Positions 5,225-13,413 of a DNA stretch of 13,507 nt are shown piece by piece (position 1 is the first letter of the stretch; each line of letters opens with the position of its first letter). This DNA comes from Fusobacteriaceae bacterium (GTDB taxonomy: Bacteria > Fusobacteriota > Fusobacteriia > Fusobacteriales > Fusobacteriaceae): positions 1 to 13,507 of the forward strand of contig CAAFPW010000104.1 of assembly GCA_900764925.1 (NCBI GenBank), given 5' to 3'. A program made the position numbers and the translations under genes. Below the pieces are notes generated by a model that saw only the letters and a list, made by a program, of their open reading frames with translations, was not told the origin of the DNA and made no database searches.

Positions 5225-7606
5225 ATGAGAGTAGAAAAAGAGGTATTAAAGAAACAAATTGAAAAGAACTTAAAGGTAAGTTTTGGGAAAGAATTAGCTG
5301 AAGCAAAAGATTTTGAAATCTATAGAGCTTTGGGGCAAGCTGTAATGGAAAATATTGCAGATAACTGGTATGATACTGGAAAGCTTTATGAAAAACAAAA
5401 ACAAGCATTCTATCTATCAGCAGAATTTTTAATGGGAAGAGCATTGGGAAATAACTTAATTAACTTAGGAATGTTAAAAGAGGTAAAAGAATTATTTGAT
5501 GAGCTAGGAATAGATTACAATAAGATAGAGGATGCAGAGGAAGATTCAGCATTAGGAAATGGTGGATTAGGAAGATTAGCGGCATGTTTCTTAGATTCAC
5601 TAGCTACACTTAATTTACCAGGAAAAGGATATGGAATAAGATATAGAAATGGAATATTCAATCAAGAGTTCAGAGATGGATATCAAATAGAAAAACCAGA
5701 AACTTGGTTAAAATATGGAGATGTATGGTCTGTAATGAGACCTGATGATGAGGTAATAGTAACATTTGGAGATGGAAGTGTAAGAGCTGTACCTTACGAT
5801 ATGCCAATTATAGGTTATGGAACTAATAATATAAATACTTTAAGACTTTGGGAAGCACACTCAATTGTAGATTTAGATTTAGGTAAATTTAATCAACAAG
5901 ATTACCTACATGCAACTCAACAAAAAACTTTAGCTGAAGATATATCGAGAGTTTTATATCCTAATGACTCTACAGACGAAGGTAAAAAGTTAAGATTAAA
6001 ACAACAATATTTCTTTGTATCAGCTTCATTACAAGACATAGTAAAGAGATATAAAAAAGTTCATGGAACAGATTTTGATAAGTTTGCAGAGTTTACAGCT
6101 ATCCAATTAAACGATACACATCCAGCAATAGCTATACCTGAACTTATGAGAATATTTATAGATATAGAGGGAATATCTTGGGAAAAAGCTTGGAGCATAG
6201 TAGAAAAAACTTTTGCATATACAAACCACACAATCTTAGCAGAAGCTCTTGAAAAATGGTGGGTTGGATTATATCAACAAGTTGTACCAAGAATATATCA
6301 AATCACTCAAGGAATTGACAATCAACTTAGAGAGTTTTTAGAACAAAAATTCCCTGGAGATGTGGATAGACAAAATAGGATGAGAATCATTAATGGAAAT
6401 ATGATTCATATGGCATGGCTTGCTATCTATGGAAGCCATAAGATAAATGGAGTAGCAGCTCTTCATACAGAGATCTTAAAAAATAAAGAATTAAAAGATT
6501 GGTATGAGTTATATCCAGAAAGATTTTTAAATAAAACAAATGGAATTACTCAAAGAAGATGGTTATTACAATCAAATCCTCAATTAGCTGAAATGATAAC
6601 TGAATTAATAGGAGACAGTTGGATAACTGATTTAAGTGAGTTGAAAAAATTAGAAGCTTACTTAGATGATGAAAAAGTTTTAAAAAGAATTTTAGATATA
6701 AAACATGAGAAAAAAGTTGAATTAGCAGAATTCTTAAAGAGAACTCAAGGAATAGAAATAAATCCAGACTCTATTTTTGATATTCAAATAAAGAGACTAC
6801 ATGAGTATAAAAGACAACTTTTAAATATTTTCCAAATAATAGGGTTATATAATAAATTAAAATTAAATCCTAGTATGAACTTTACTCCTGTAACATATAT
6901 TTTCGGAGCTAAAGCAGCACCTGGATATTTTGTAGCTAAAGGAATAATCAGACTTATAAATGAAGTAGCACAAATGATAAATAAAGATCCAGAAGTAAAC
7001 TCTAAATTAAGAGTAGTATTTGTAGAAAACTATAGAGTATCTGTAGCAGAAAAATTATTCCCAGCAGCTGATATATCAGAACAAATCTCAACAGCTGGAA
7101 AAGAAGCTTCTGGAACAGGAAATATGAAATTTATGTTAAATGGTGCTTTAACTATTGGTACAATGGATGGAGCAAATGTGGAGATAGTAGAGGAAGCTGG
7201 AAAAGAAAATAACTATATCTTTGGACTTACAGTTAAAGAGGTAGAGGAGATGAGAGCTCATGGTTATGATCCTCATGTTCCATACAATTCAGTAGAAGGA
7301 CTTAAAAAGATTATAGATTCTTTAGTTGATGGAACATTTAGTGATTTAGGAAATGGAGTATATGGAACTATTCATAGATCACTTATGGAAAATGCTCCTT
7401 GGCATCAAGCTGATCAATACTTTGTATTAGAGGATTATGAAGCATATAGAAGAACACAACAACTTATAAATAAAGAGTATACATTTAGAATGGACTGGGC
7501 TAGAAAACAGCTAAAAAATATAGCTAATGCTGGAAAATTCTCATCAGATAGAACTATAAAAGAGTATGCTGAAGAGATTTGGAATATCACACCAGTAAAA
7601 TTATAG
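5225..7606 (+). CDS. glgP: Glycogen phosphorylase (GT35)
   Basis: This 793-residue, PLP-dependent enzyme removes glucose from non-reducing glycogen ends as glucose-1-phosphate, using phosphate. Conserved segments run in family order: FYLSAEFLMGRALGNNLINLG, EDSALGNGGLGRLAACFLDS, GYGIRYRNGIFNQ, QLNDTHPAIAIPELMR, TNGITQRRWLL, FDIQIKRLHEYKRQLLN, and the PLP-lysine region EASGTGNMKFMLNGALTIGT, where Lys635 should carry the cofactor as a Schiff base. Length fits the bacterial 790-830 range. The ATG has AGGAG at 5216-5220, a short 4-nt spacer. The gap from malQ is 24 nt without a terminator. With MalQ it forms the breakdown arm of the operon. A specialised maltodextrin phosphorylase cannot be excluded from sequence, but the glg setting favours glycogen. 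Confidence 0.97.
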   Translation: MRVEKEVLKKQIEKNLKVSFGKELAEAKDFEIYRALGQAVMENIADNWYDTGKLYEKQKQAFYLSAEFLMGRALGNNLINLGMLKEVKELFDELGIDYNKIEDAEEDSALGNGGLGRLAACFLDSLATLNLPGKGYGIRYRNGIFNQEFRDGYQIEKPETWLKYGDVWSVMRPDDEVIVTFGDGSVRAVPYDMPIIGYGTNNINTLRLWEAHSIVDLDLGKFNQQDYLHATQQKTLAEDISRVLYPNDSTDEGKKLRLKQQYFFVSASLQDIVKRYKKVHGTDFDKFAEFTAIQLNDTHPAIAIPELMRIFIDIEGISWEKAWSIVEKTFAYTNHTILAEALEKWWVGLYQQVVPRIYQITQGIDNQLREFLEQKFPGDVDRQNRMRIINGNMIHMAWLAIYGSHKINGVAALHTEILKNKELKDWYELYPERFLNKTNGITQRRWLLQSNPQLAEMITELIGDSWITDLSELKKLEAYLDDEKVLKRILDIKHEKKVELAEFLKRTQGIEINPDSIFDIQIKRLHEYKRQLLNIFQIIGLYNKLKLNPSMNFTPVTYIFGAKAAPGYFVAKGIIRLINEVAQMINKDPEVNSKLRVVFVENYRVSVAEKLFPAADISEQISTAGKEASGTGNMKFMLNGALTIGTMDGANVEIVEEAGKENNYIFGLTVKEVEEMRAHGYDPHVPYNSVEGLKKIIDSLVDGTFSDLGNGVYGTIHRSLMENAPWHQADQYFVLEDYEAYRRTQQLINKEYTFRMDWARKQLKNIANAGKFSSDRTIKEYAEEIWNITPVKL

Positions 7607-7616
7607 TATTAATACT
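7605..7616. repeat. 12-bp perfect palindrome at the glgP stop codon
   Basis: AGTATTAATACT is its own reverse complement and overlaps the TAG stop of glgP. It lies in the longest spacer of the operon (58 nt). It has no T tract and no loop, so it does not look like a terminator. No function can be assigned. Confidence 0.4.
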
Positions 7617-7652
7617 TTATTGATGTAAAAGTTGAAAATTAAAACTATATAA

Positions 7653-7658
7653 GGGGGG
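7653..7658 (+). promoter_or_regulatory. G-run ribosome binding site that sets the TTG start of glgB
   Basis: GGGGGG stands 6 nt before the TTG at 7665. The next in-frame ATG is 21 codons further on and would lose the conserved FHKGESREAYKYMGAH region of the family, so TTG is the supported start. Confidence 0.8.
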
Positions 7659-7664
7659 ATAAGA

Positions 7665-9602
7665 TTGGATAAAGAGTTGGATAGATATCTCTTTCATAAG
7701 GGAGAGAGCAGAGAAGCTTACAAGTATATGGGAGCACATTTTGAAAATGATGAAGTAGTTTTTAGAGTATGGGCTCCAAATGCTAGAGCTATCTCTGTGG
7801 TAGGAGATTTCAATAACTGGAATAGGGAAGGTTATTATATGAATAAGATAAATCCAGAAGGAATTTGGGAATTAAAGATTTCTGGATTAAAAAAGATGGA
7901 TTTATATAAATTTGCTGTGGAACAAGCTGATGGAAATGTTGTATTCAAAGCTGACCCATATGCTTTTTATTCAGAACTAAGACCTAACACAGCTTCAGTT
8001 TTATACGATATACCACAATTTAAGTGGACAGATACAAGATGGATGAACAAAAGAATCACTGGTTTAAATAAACCAATGAATATTTATGAAGTTCATCTTG
8101 GATCTTGGAAGAAAAAAGAAAATGGAGAATTTTTAACATATCAAGAGATAGCTGAAGAGTTATGTGAATATGTAAAAGATATGAACTATACTCATATAGA
8201 GATAATGCCTGTGAGTGAACACCCATTAGATGCTTCTTGGGGATATCAAAGTACAGGATATTACTCAGTAACAAGTAGATATGGTACACCAGAAGATTTT
8301 ATGTACTTTGTTAATTACATGCATAGACATAATATCGGAGTAATTCTTGACTGGGTACCAGGACATTTCTGTAAAGATCTTCATGGTCTTTACAGATTTG
8401 ATGGAACAGCTACTTATGAGTATGTAGATGAAAGAATTGGAGAGAATAAAGAATGGGGAACTTGTAATTTTGATCTTACTAGATATGAGGTTCAAAGTTT
8501 CTTAATCTCCAATGTAAACTATTGGTTTAAAGAATTTCATATAGATGGAATAAGAATAGATGCTGTAGCAAATATGATATACCTTCCTAATGTAGATGGA
8601 CTTACAAATTGCTATGGTGGTAAAGAGAATTTAGGAGCAATAGATTTTTTCAAAAAATTTAATAGTATTATTCATGATGATTATCCAAATTGCTTAGTTA
8701 TGGCAGAGGATTCAACAGCTTGGCCAAATGTTACAAAACATGCTATAGATGGTGGATTGGGATTTGATAATAAGTGGAATATGGGATGGATGAATGATAC
8801 TTTAAAATATTTTGAAGAGGATCCATTGTATAGAAAAGATCACCATGGGAAATTGACATTCTCATTTATGTATGCATTTTCAGAAAACTATGTGTTACCA
8901 CTTTCACATGATGAAGTAGTACATGGTAAAAGATCAATTTTAAATAAAATGCCAGGGTTTTATGAGGCAAAACTTGCCAACGTAAAAGCTCTCTACTCAT
9001 ATCAGATGTTACATCCAGGAAAAAAATTAAATTTTATGGGAAATGATTTTGCTCAAGGATTGGAATGGAGATTTTATGAGCAATTAGAATGGCAACTATT
9101 GGAAAAAGATGAAAATAAAAAAATTCAAGATTATTGTAGAGCTTTAAATAAGATGTATTTGAAGGAGAAAGCTCTTTGGGAAGATAGTTGGGATACTTTT
9201 GAATGGATAGAACATGAAAACTATAATGGAAATATGATTTCTTTTCTAAGAAAAACAAAAGATGGCGTTGAAAAGATAATAGGTGTTTTTAATTTTTCTG
9301 GTGAGAACAAAATTTCTTACAAAGTAGGAGTTCCAGAAAATAAAATATATAGAGTAATTCTTAACAGTGATGACGAAAAATTTGGTGGTACTAACTTTAA
9401 TAAGAGAAAAAGATATAAGCCAATTGCTGAGAATTGGAATGGAAGAGCTCAACATATAGAGTTAGATATCAGTGGAAATTCCGTTATTTTCCTAAAAGCT
9501 GAAGAGAAAAAAGCCAAAATAGAAGAGGAGGGAAACATTAAAGAAGGGGAAGTTGTAAAAGAGGAGAAGAGCAAAGCAAAGAAAAAAGGTAAGAAAGCCT
9601 AG
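7665..9602 (+). CDS. glgB: 1,4-alpha-glucan branching enzyme (GH13_9)
   Basis: This 645-residue enzyme cuts a 1,4-linked chain and reattaches it as an alpha-1,6 branch. A CBM48 domain occupies about residues 20-115 (VVFRVWAPNARAISVVGDFNNW). The GH13 barrel follows, with MPVSEHPLDASWGYQSTGYY, the nucleophile Asp299 in GIRIDAV, the acid/base Glu348 in VMAEDST, and His415-Asp416 in PLSHDEVVHGK. The C-terminal beta domain ends near residue 610. It has one CBM48, not the two N-terminal modules of E. coli GlgB. The start is TTG, supported by a strong G-run ribosome binding site. The last 35 residues (611-645) are an unusual tail made mostly of Lys and Glu with no predicted fold. The gap from glgP is 58 nt and that to glgC 30 nt. 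Confidence 0.96.
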   Translation: MDKELDRYLFHKGESREAYKYMGAHFENDEVVFRVWAPNARAISVVGDFNNWNREGYYMNKINPEGIWELKISGLKKMDLYKFAVEQADGNVVFKADPYAFYSELRPNTASVLYDIPQFKWTDTRWMNKRITGLNKPMNIYEVHLGSWKKKENGEFLTYQEIAEELCEYVKDMNYTHIEIMPVSEHPLDASWGYQSTGYYSVTSRYGTPEDFMYFVNYMHRHNIGVILDWVPGHFCKDLHGLYRFDGTATYEYVDERIGENKEWGTCNFDLTRYEVQSFLISNVNYWFKEFHIDGIRIDAVANMIYLPNVDGLTNCYGGKENLGAIDFFKKFNSIIHDDYPNCLVMAEDSTAWPNVTKHAIDGGLGFDNKWNMGWMNDTLKYFEEDPLYRKDHHGKLTFSFMYAFSENYVLPLSHDEVVHGKRSILNKMPGFYEAKLANVKALYSYQMLHPGKKLNFMGNDFAQGLEWRFYEQLEWQLLEKDENKKIQDYCRALNKMYLKEKALWEDSWDTFEWIEHENYNGNMISFLRKTKDGVEKIIGVFNFSGENKISYKVGVPENKIYRVILNSDDEKFGGTNFNKRKRYKPIAENWNGRAQHIELDISGNSVIFLKAEEKKAKIEEEGNIKEGEVVKEEKSKAKKKGKKA

Positions 9603-9632
9603 TATAGAAAGTAAAATATTGGGAGGATAGGT

Positions 9633-10778
9633 ATGAAGAAGAAACAAATAATTGCTATGTTACTAGCTGGAGGACAAGGAAGTCGTTTAAAAAAACTTAC
9701 AGAAAAAATAGCAAAACCTGCAGTTTCATTTGGTGGAAAATATAGAATAATTGACTTTACATTGAGTAACTGTTCAAACTCTGGAATTGATACAGTAGGA
9801 GTTTTAACTCAATATGAACCACATATTCTAAATGAACATATTGGAAATGGTTCACCTTGGGATTTGGATAGAATGAATGGGGGAGTAACTGTATTACAAC
9901 CTCATACTAGAAAAAATGATGAAGGTGGTTGGTATAAAGGAACTGCCAATGCAATATATCAAAATATCTCTTTTATAGATAAATATAATCCAGAACATGT
10001 TTTAATATTATCAGGGGATCACATCTATAAAATGGATTATGAAAAAATGTTAAATTTCCATATTTCAAAAGATGCTGATGTTACAATTGGAGTATTTAAT
10101 GTACCTTTAAAAGATGCACCAAGTTTTGGTATAATGAATACTAATGGAGATTTTTCAATCTATGAATTTGAAGAAAAACCAAAAAATCCAAAAAGTACTC
10201 TAGCTTCTATGGGAATATATATCTTTAAGTGGGATGTATTAAAGAAATATCTAATTGCTGATGAGCAAGATCCTACTTCAAGTAATGACTTTGGAAAAAA
10301 TATTATCCCTAATCTATTGAATGATAAGATGAAACTTTTTGCATATCCATTTGAAGGATATTGGAAAGATGTTGGAACTATAGAAAGTTTCTGGGACGCA
10401 CATATGGATCTATTAAAAGAGGACAATGAGTTAAATCTATTTGATAAAAATTGGAAAATAAATACTCGTCAAGGAGTATATCCACCACTATATGTAAGTA
10501 ACGAAGCAAAAGTAATAAACTCACTTCTAGAAAAAGGTTGTGAAATAGAGGGAGAGGTTAAACACTCAATTATTTTCCCTGGAGTAAAAATAGGAAAAAA
10601 TAGTAAGGTTTTTAATTCTGTAATAATGCCTGATACAGTAATAGAGGAAAATGTAATCATCAATAAGGCTATAGTTGCTGAAAATGTAGTAGTAGAAAAA
10701 AATACTGTAATTGGTGATAATGAAGAGATTGTTGTAATAGGGCAAGGAGAAAGAATTAAAAGTAATGCTGTAAAATAA
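9633..10778 (+). CDS. glgC: Glucose-1-phosphate adenylyltransferase, catalytic subunit GlgC
   Basis: This 381-residue ADP-glucose pyrophosphorylase makes ADP-glucose and pyrophosphate from ATP and glucose-1-phosphate, the committed step of glycogen synthesis. The nucleotidyltransferase domain has LAGGQGSRL (11-19), KPAVSFGGKYRIIDF (28-42), GTANAIYQN (103-111), and catalytic Asp129 in LSGDHIYKMDY. EEKPKNP contains Lys182, the usual glucose-1-phosphate contact. YWKDVGTIESFWDAHMDL closes the domain, and the last roughly 90 residues form a left-handed beta-helix of hexapeptide-like repeats. The ATG has GGGAGG at 9621-9626 with a 6-nt spacer. The shorter length and the adjoining glgD indicate the Bacillus-type GlgC/GlgD enzyme. 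Allosteric control cannot be read from the sequence. Confidence 0.97.
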   Translation: MKKKQIIAMLLAGGQGSRLKKLTEKIAKPAVSFGGKYRIIDFTLSNCSNSGIDTVGVLTQYEPHILNEHIGNGSPWDLDRMNGGVTVLQPHTRKNDEGGWYKGTANAIYQNISFIDKYNPEHVLILSGDHIYKMDYEKMLNFHISKDADVTIGVFNVPLKDAPSFGIMNTNGDFSIYEFEEKPKNPKSTLASMGIYIFKWDVLKKYLIADEQDPTSSNDFGKNIIPNLLNDKMKLFAYPFEGYWKDVGTIESFWDAHMDLLKEDNELNLFDKNWKINTRQGVYPPLYVSNEAKVINSLLEKGCEIEGEVKHSIIFPGVKIGKNSKVFNSVIMPDTVIEENVIINKAIVAENVVVEKNTVIGDNEEIVVIGQGERIKSNAVK

Positions 10779-10797
10779 TTTACAAGGGGGAAAAAAT

Positions 10798-11964
10798 ATG
10801 ATTAACAATTATATGGCAATAATATTTTTAACAGAAACTTTAGATAATATAAGATCACTTACAAAGATGAGACCACTTGCTTCTGTACCAGCAGGAGGAA
10901 CTTATAGAATAATAGACTTTTCACTTTCAAATTTAGTTAATGCTGGAATTAGAAATGTTGGAATTTTTGCTGGAAATGAGGATTTAAACTCTCTTACAGA
11001 CCATATTGGAAGAGGAACAGAGTGGGATTTAGATAGAAAAAAAGATGGAATTTTCATGTTTAAACAAATGGCTGATTCAGCTTATACAACTAACGTGAAA
11101 AGAGTTAAGAAGAATATGGAATACTTCTTTAGAAGTAAGCAAGAAAATGTTGTAATACTAAGTTCACATATGGTATGTAACTTAAATATTAAAGAGTTAG
11201 TAGAGCAACATGAAGCTAGTGGAAAAGATATAACTTTAGCATATAAGAAAGTTAGCAATGCAAATGAAAGATTTGATAACTGTGATAGTGTTAAAGTTGG
11301 TGAGAATGGAGAAATCTTAAGTATAGGACAAAACCTTTTCTTTAGAAAAGATGAAAATATCTCACTAGAAGCTTTTGTTATGAAAAAAGAACTACTTATA
11401 AAAATGATATGCGATGGTATTCAAGAGGGAGTTTACTATACAGTAAGAGACCTAGTAGCTAGAAATATAGGTAGAGTAAGTGTAAATGGATATGAGTTTA
11501 AAGGATATTTAGCATGTATCAACTCAACTAAAGAGTATTTTGATTTCAATATGGATCTATTGAAAAAAGAGGTTAGAGATGATCTATTTAATCCTGAAAG
11601 AAGTATTTACACTAAAACAAAAGACACTCCTCCATCACTTTTCAGAGAGGGTGCAGAGGTAAATAATAGTCTTATTGCTAATGGTTGTATCTTAGGTGGA
11701 GTTGTAAAAAATTCTGTACTTGCAAGAGGAGCAGTAGTAGAACCAGGAGCAGTAGTAGAAGATTGTATACTATTACAAGATTCAGTTGTAAAATCTGGAG
11801 CTGTACTTAAAAATATAATTGTAGATAAAAATAATATAATTAAATCAAATGAAAAATTAAGTGCTTCAAGAAATTATCCATTAGTTATAGAAAAAAGTAT
11901 AAAATGGGATGATAAACATTATAAAAATCTATTAGACTTTTTAGAAGGAACACATAGAGATTAA
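10798..11964 (+). CDS. glgD: GlgD, non-catalytic subunit of glucose-1-phosphate adenylyltransferase
   Basis: This 388-residue GlgC paralogue keeps the overall fold (PAGGTYRIIDFSLSNLVNAGI at 31-51, DHIGRGTEWDLDR, and a C-terminal beta-helix with repeats such as NSLIANGCILGGVVKNSVL) but has lost the active site. The N-terminal AGGQGSRL loop is replaced by FLTETLDNIRSL, and the catalytic SGDH motif reads SSHM at 122-125. In Bacillus and Geobacillus GlgD partners GlgC and raises its activity without being active alone; that role is inferred here. The ATG at 10798 has GGGGG at 10786-10790 with a 7-nt spacer. A second Met at residue 6 is a weaker alternative start. The gap from glgC is 19 nt and that to glgA 12 nt, so the three are surely co-transcribed. 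Confidence 0.94.
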   Translation: MINNYMAIIFLTETLDNIRSLTKMRPLASVPAGGTYRIIDFSLSNLVNAGIRNVGIFAGNEDLNSLTDHIGRGTEWDLDRKKDGIFMFKQMADSAYTTNVKRVKKNMEYFFRSKQENVVILSSHMVCNLNIKELVEQHEASGKDITLAYKKVSNANERFDNCDSVKVGENGEILSIGQNLFFRKDENISLEAFVMKKELLIKMICDGIQEGVYYTVRDLVARNIGRVSVNGYEFKGYLACINSTKEYFDFNMDLLKKEVRDDLFNPERSIYTKTKDTPPSLFREGAEVNNSLIANGCILGGVVKNSVLARGAVVEPGAVVEDCILLQDSVVKSGAVLKNIIVDKNNIIKSNEKLSASRNYPLVIEKSIKWDDKHYKNLLDFLEGTHRD

Positions 11965-11976
11965 GAGGAGGAAGAT

Positions 11977-13359
11977 ATGAAAGTACTTTTTGCTACTGGA
12001 GAAGCTTGGCCATTTATTAAAACTGGTGGTTTAGGAGATGTAGCTTACTCACTACCAAAGGCTTTAAAGGAAAAAGGAATAGATGCTAGGGTAATTTTAC
12101 CAAAATATGAGCAAATTCCAGAAAAATATAGACATAACATGAAACATTTAGGGCATAAAAAAATATGGGCATCACACTATGATGCTTATGTGGGAATAGA
12201 AAGTTATGAGCTTGAAGGGGTTACTTATTATTTTGTAGATAATATGCAATACTTTACAAGAGCTAAGGTATATGGTGAGCTAGATGATTGTGAAAGATTT
12301 ACTTTTTTCGCAAAAGCAGTAGTAGAGACTTTTGATATTACAGGGTTTACCCCAGATATTATACATTGTAATGACTGGCACACAGCTCTTGTTCCAATAT
12401 ATCTTTTAGAAAGAGGATTAACAAATATAAGAACAGTTTTCACAATCCATAACTTAAGATTCCAAGGTTTCTTCCCTAATCAAGAGTTAGAAGAGACTTT
12501 AGAAATAGATAGATGGAAGTATTATCAAGAGGATGGACTTAAATATTATGATATGATCTCTTTCTTAAAGGGAGCAGTTGTTTATTCAGATTATGTTACA
12601 ACAGTAAGTGAGACTTATGCTCAAGAGATAAAAACACCAGAGTATGGAGAGGGAATAGATGGACTTTTTAGAAAGTTCGATTATAAACTTACTGGAATAG
12701 TAAATGGAATAGATGAAAATGTATTTAAATTAAGTAACAATCCTAAAAAAGATATGAAAGCAAAACTACAAAAAGAATTAGGATTAGAAGTAAATCCAGA
12801 AATTCCTTTAGTTGCTATCATCACTAGATTAGATAGACAAAAAGGATTGGATATGATTACTCAATCTTTTGATAGAATGATGGATTTAGGAATTCAATTT
12901 GTTCTACTTGGAAGTGGAGAAGCTCATTATGAGAATTTCTTTAGATGGAAAGAGAGCCAATATCCAAAGAAAATGTGTGCATACATAGGATTTAATCAAC
13001 CTCTTTCTATAGATATCTATGAAGGAGCAGATATTTTCTTAATGCCATCTCTATTTGAACCTTGTGGACTTTCTCAAATGATAGCTATGAGATATGGAAC
13101 TATCCCTCTAGTAAGAGAGACTGGTGGACTTAAAGATACTGTAACTCCATACAATGAGTATACAGGTGAAGGAGATGGATTTGGATTCCAAGATCCAAGT
13201 GCAGATGTAATGTTAAAAGTACTTTCTTATGCTATCTCTATCTATAAAGATAAGAAACAATGGAATAGTATTGTAAAAAATGCTATGGCTAGAGATAATA
13301 GCTGGGATATTTCAGCTAATAAGTATATAGAAGTATACAATAAAATATTAAAAAAATAA
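11977..13359 (+). CDS. glgA: Glycogen synthase (ADP-glucose type, GT5)
   Basis: This 460-residue GT-B retaining glycosyltransferase transfers glucose from ADP-glucose to the non-reducing end of an alpha-1,4-glucan. The N-terminal domain has the ADP-binding KTGGLGDVAYSLPKAL (15-30), CNDWHTALVP and TIHNLRFQG. NGID marks the linker to the second domain, where TRLDRQKG supplies Arg284 and Lys289 (same spacing as the catalytic Arg/Lys of E. coli GlgA). MPSLFEPCGLSQMIAMRYGTIPLVRETGGL contains Glu361 of the E-x7-E region. Length is typical (about 475). AGGAGG (11966-11971) with a 5-nt spacer sets the ATG. It is the last gene of the operon. No intrinsic terminator is visible after its TAA, and a new promoter begins only 19 nt downstream. 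Confidence 0.97.
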   Translation: MKVLFATGEAWPFIKTGGLGDVAYSLPKALKEKGIDARVILPKYEQIPEKYRHNMKHLGHKKIWASHYDAYVGIESYELEGVTYYFVDNMQYFTRAKVYGELDDCERFTFFAKAVVETFDITGFTPDIIHCNDWHTALVPIYLLERGLTNIRTVFTIHNLRFQGFFPNQELEETLEIDRWKYYQEDGLKYYDMISFLKGAVVYSDYVTTVSETYAQEIKTPEYGEGIDGLFRKFDYKLTGIVNGIDENVFKLSNNPKKDMKAKLQKELGLEVNPEIPLVAIITRLDRQKGLDMITQSFDRMMDLGIQFVLLGSGEAHYENFFRWKESQYPKKMCAYIGFNQPLSIDIYEGADIFLMPSLFEPCGLSQMIAMRYGTIPLVRETGGLKDTVTPYNEYTGEGDGFGFQDPSADVMLKVLSYAISIYKDKKQWNSIVKNAMARDNSWDISANKYIEVYNKILKK

Positions 13360-13378
13360 AATAAATATGATACTGATA

Positions 13379-13407
13379 TTGACAAATTTGAATTAATTTA
13401 TTACAAT
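13379..13407 (+). promoter_or_regulatory. Sigma-70 promoter of the riboswitch-controlled downstream gene
   Basis: A perfect TTGACA (13379-13384) and TACAAT (13402-13407, one mismatch) are separated by 17 nt. Transcription would start near 13414, directly before the conserved riboswitch sequence. Confidence 0.85.
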
Positions 13408-13413
13408 AAATGT

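Noticed and set aside
8056..8495. Antisense open frames opposite glgB and similar frames opposite other genes
   Set aside because: They are rich in Ile, Phe, Ser and Tyr, show no recognisable domain, and lie wholly opposite strongly conserved genes, as expected of chance frames in AT-rich DNA.
13360..13412. Intrinsic terminator after glgA
   Set aside because: Only weak AT dyads are present and none is a GC stem followed by a T tract.
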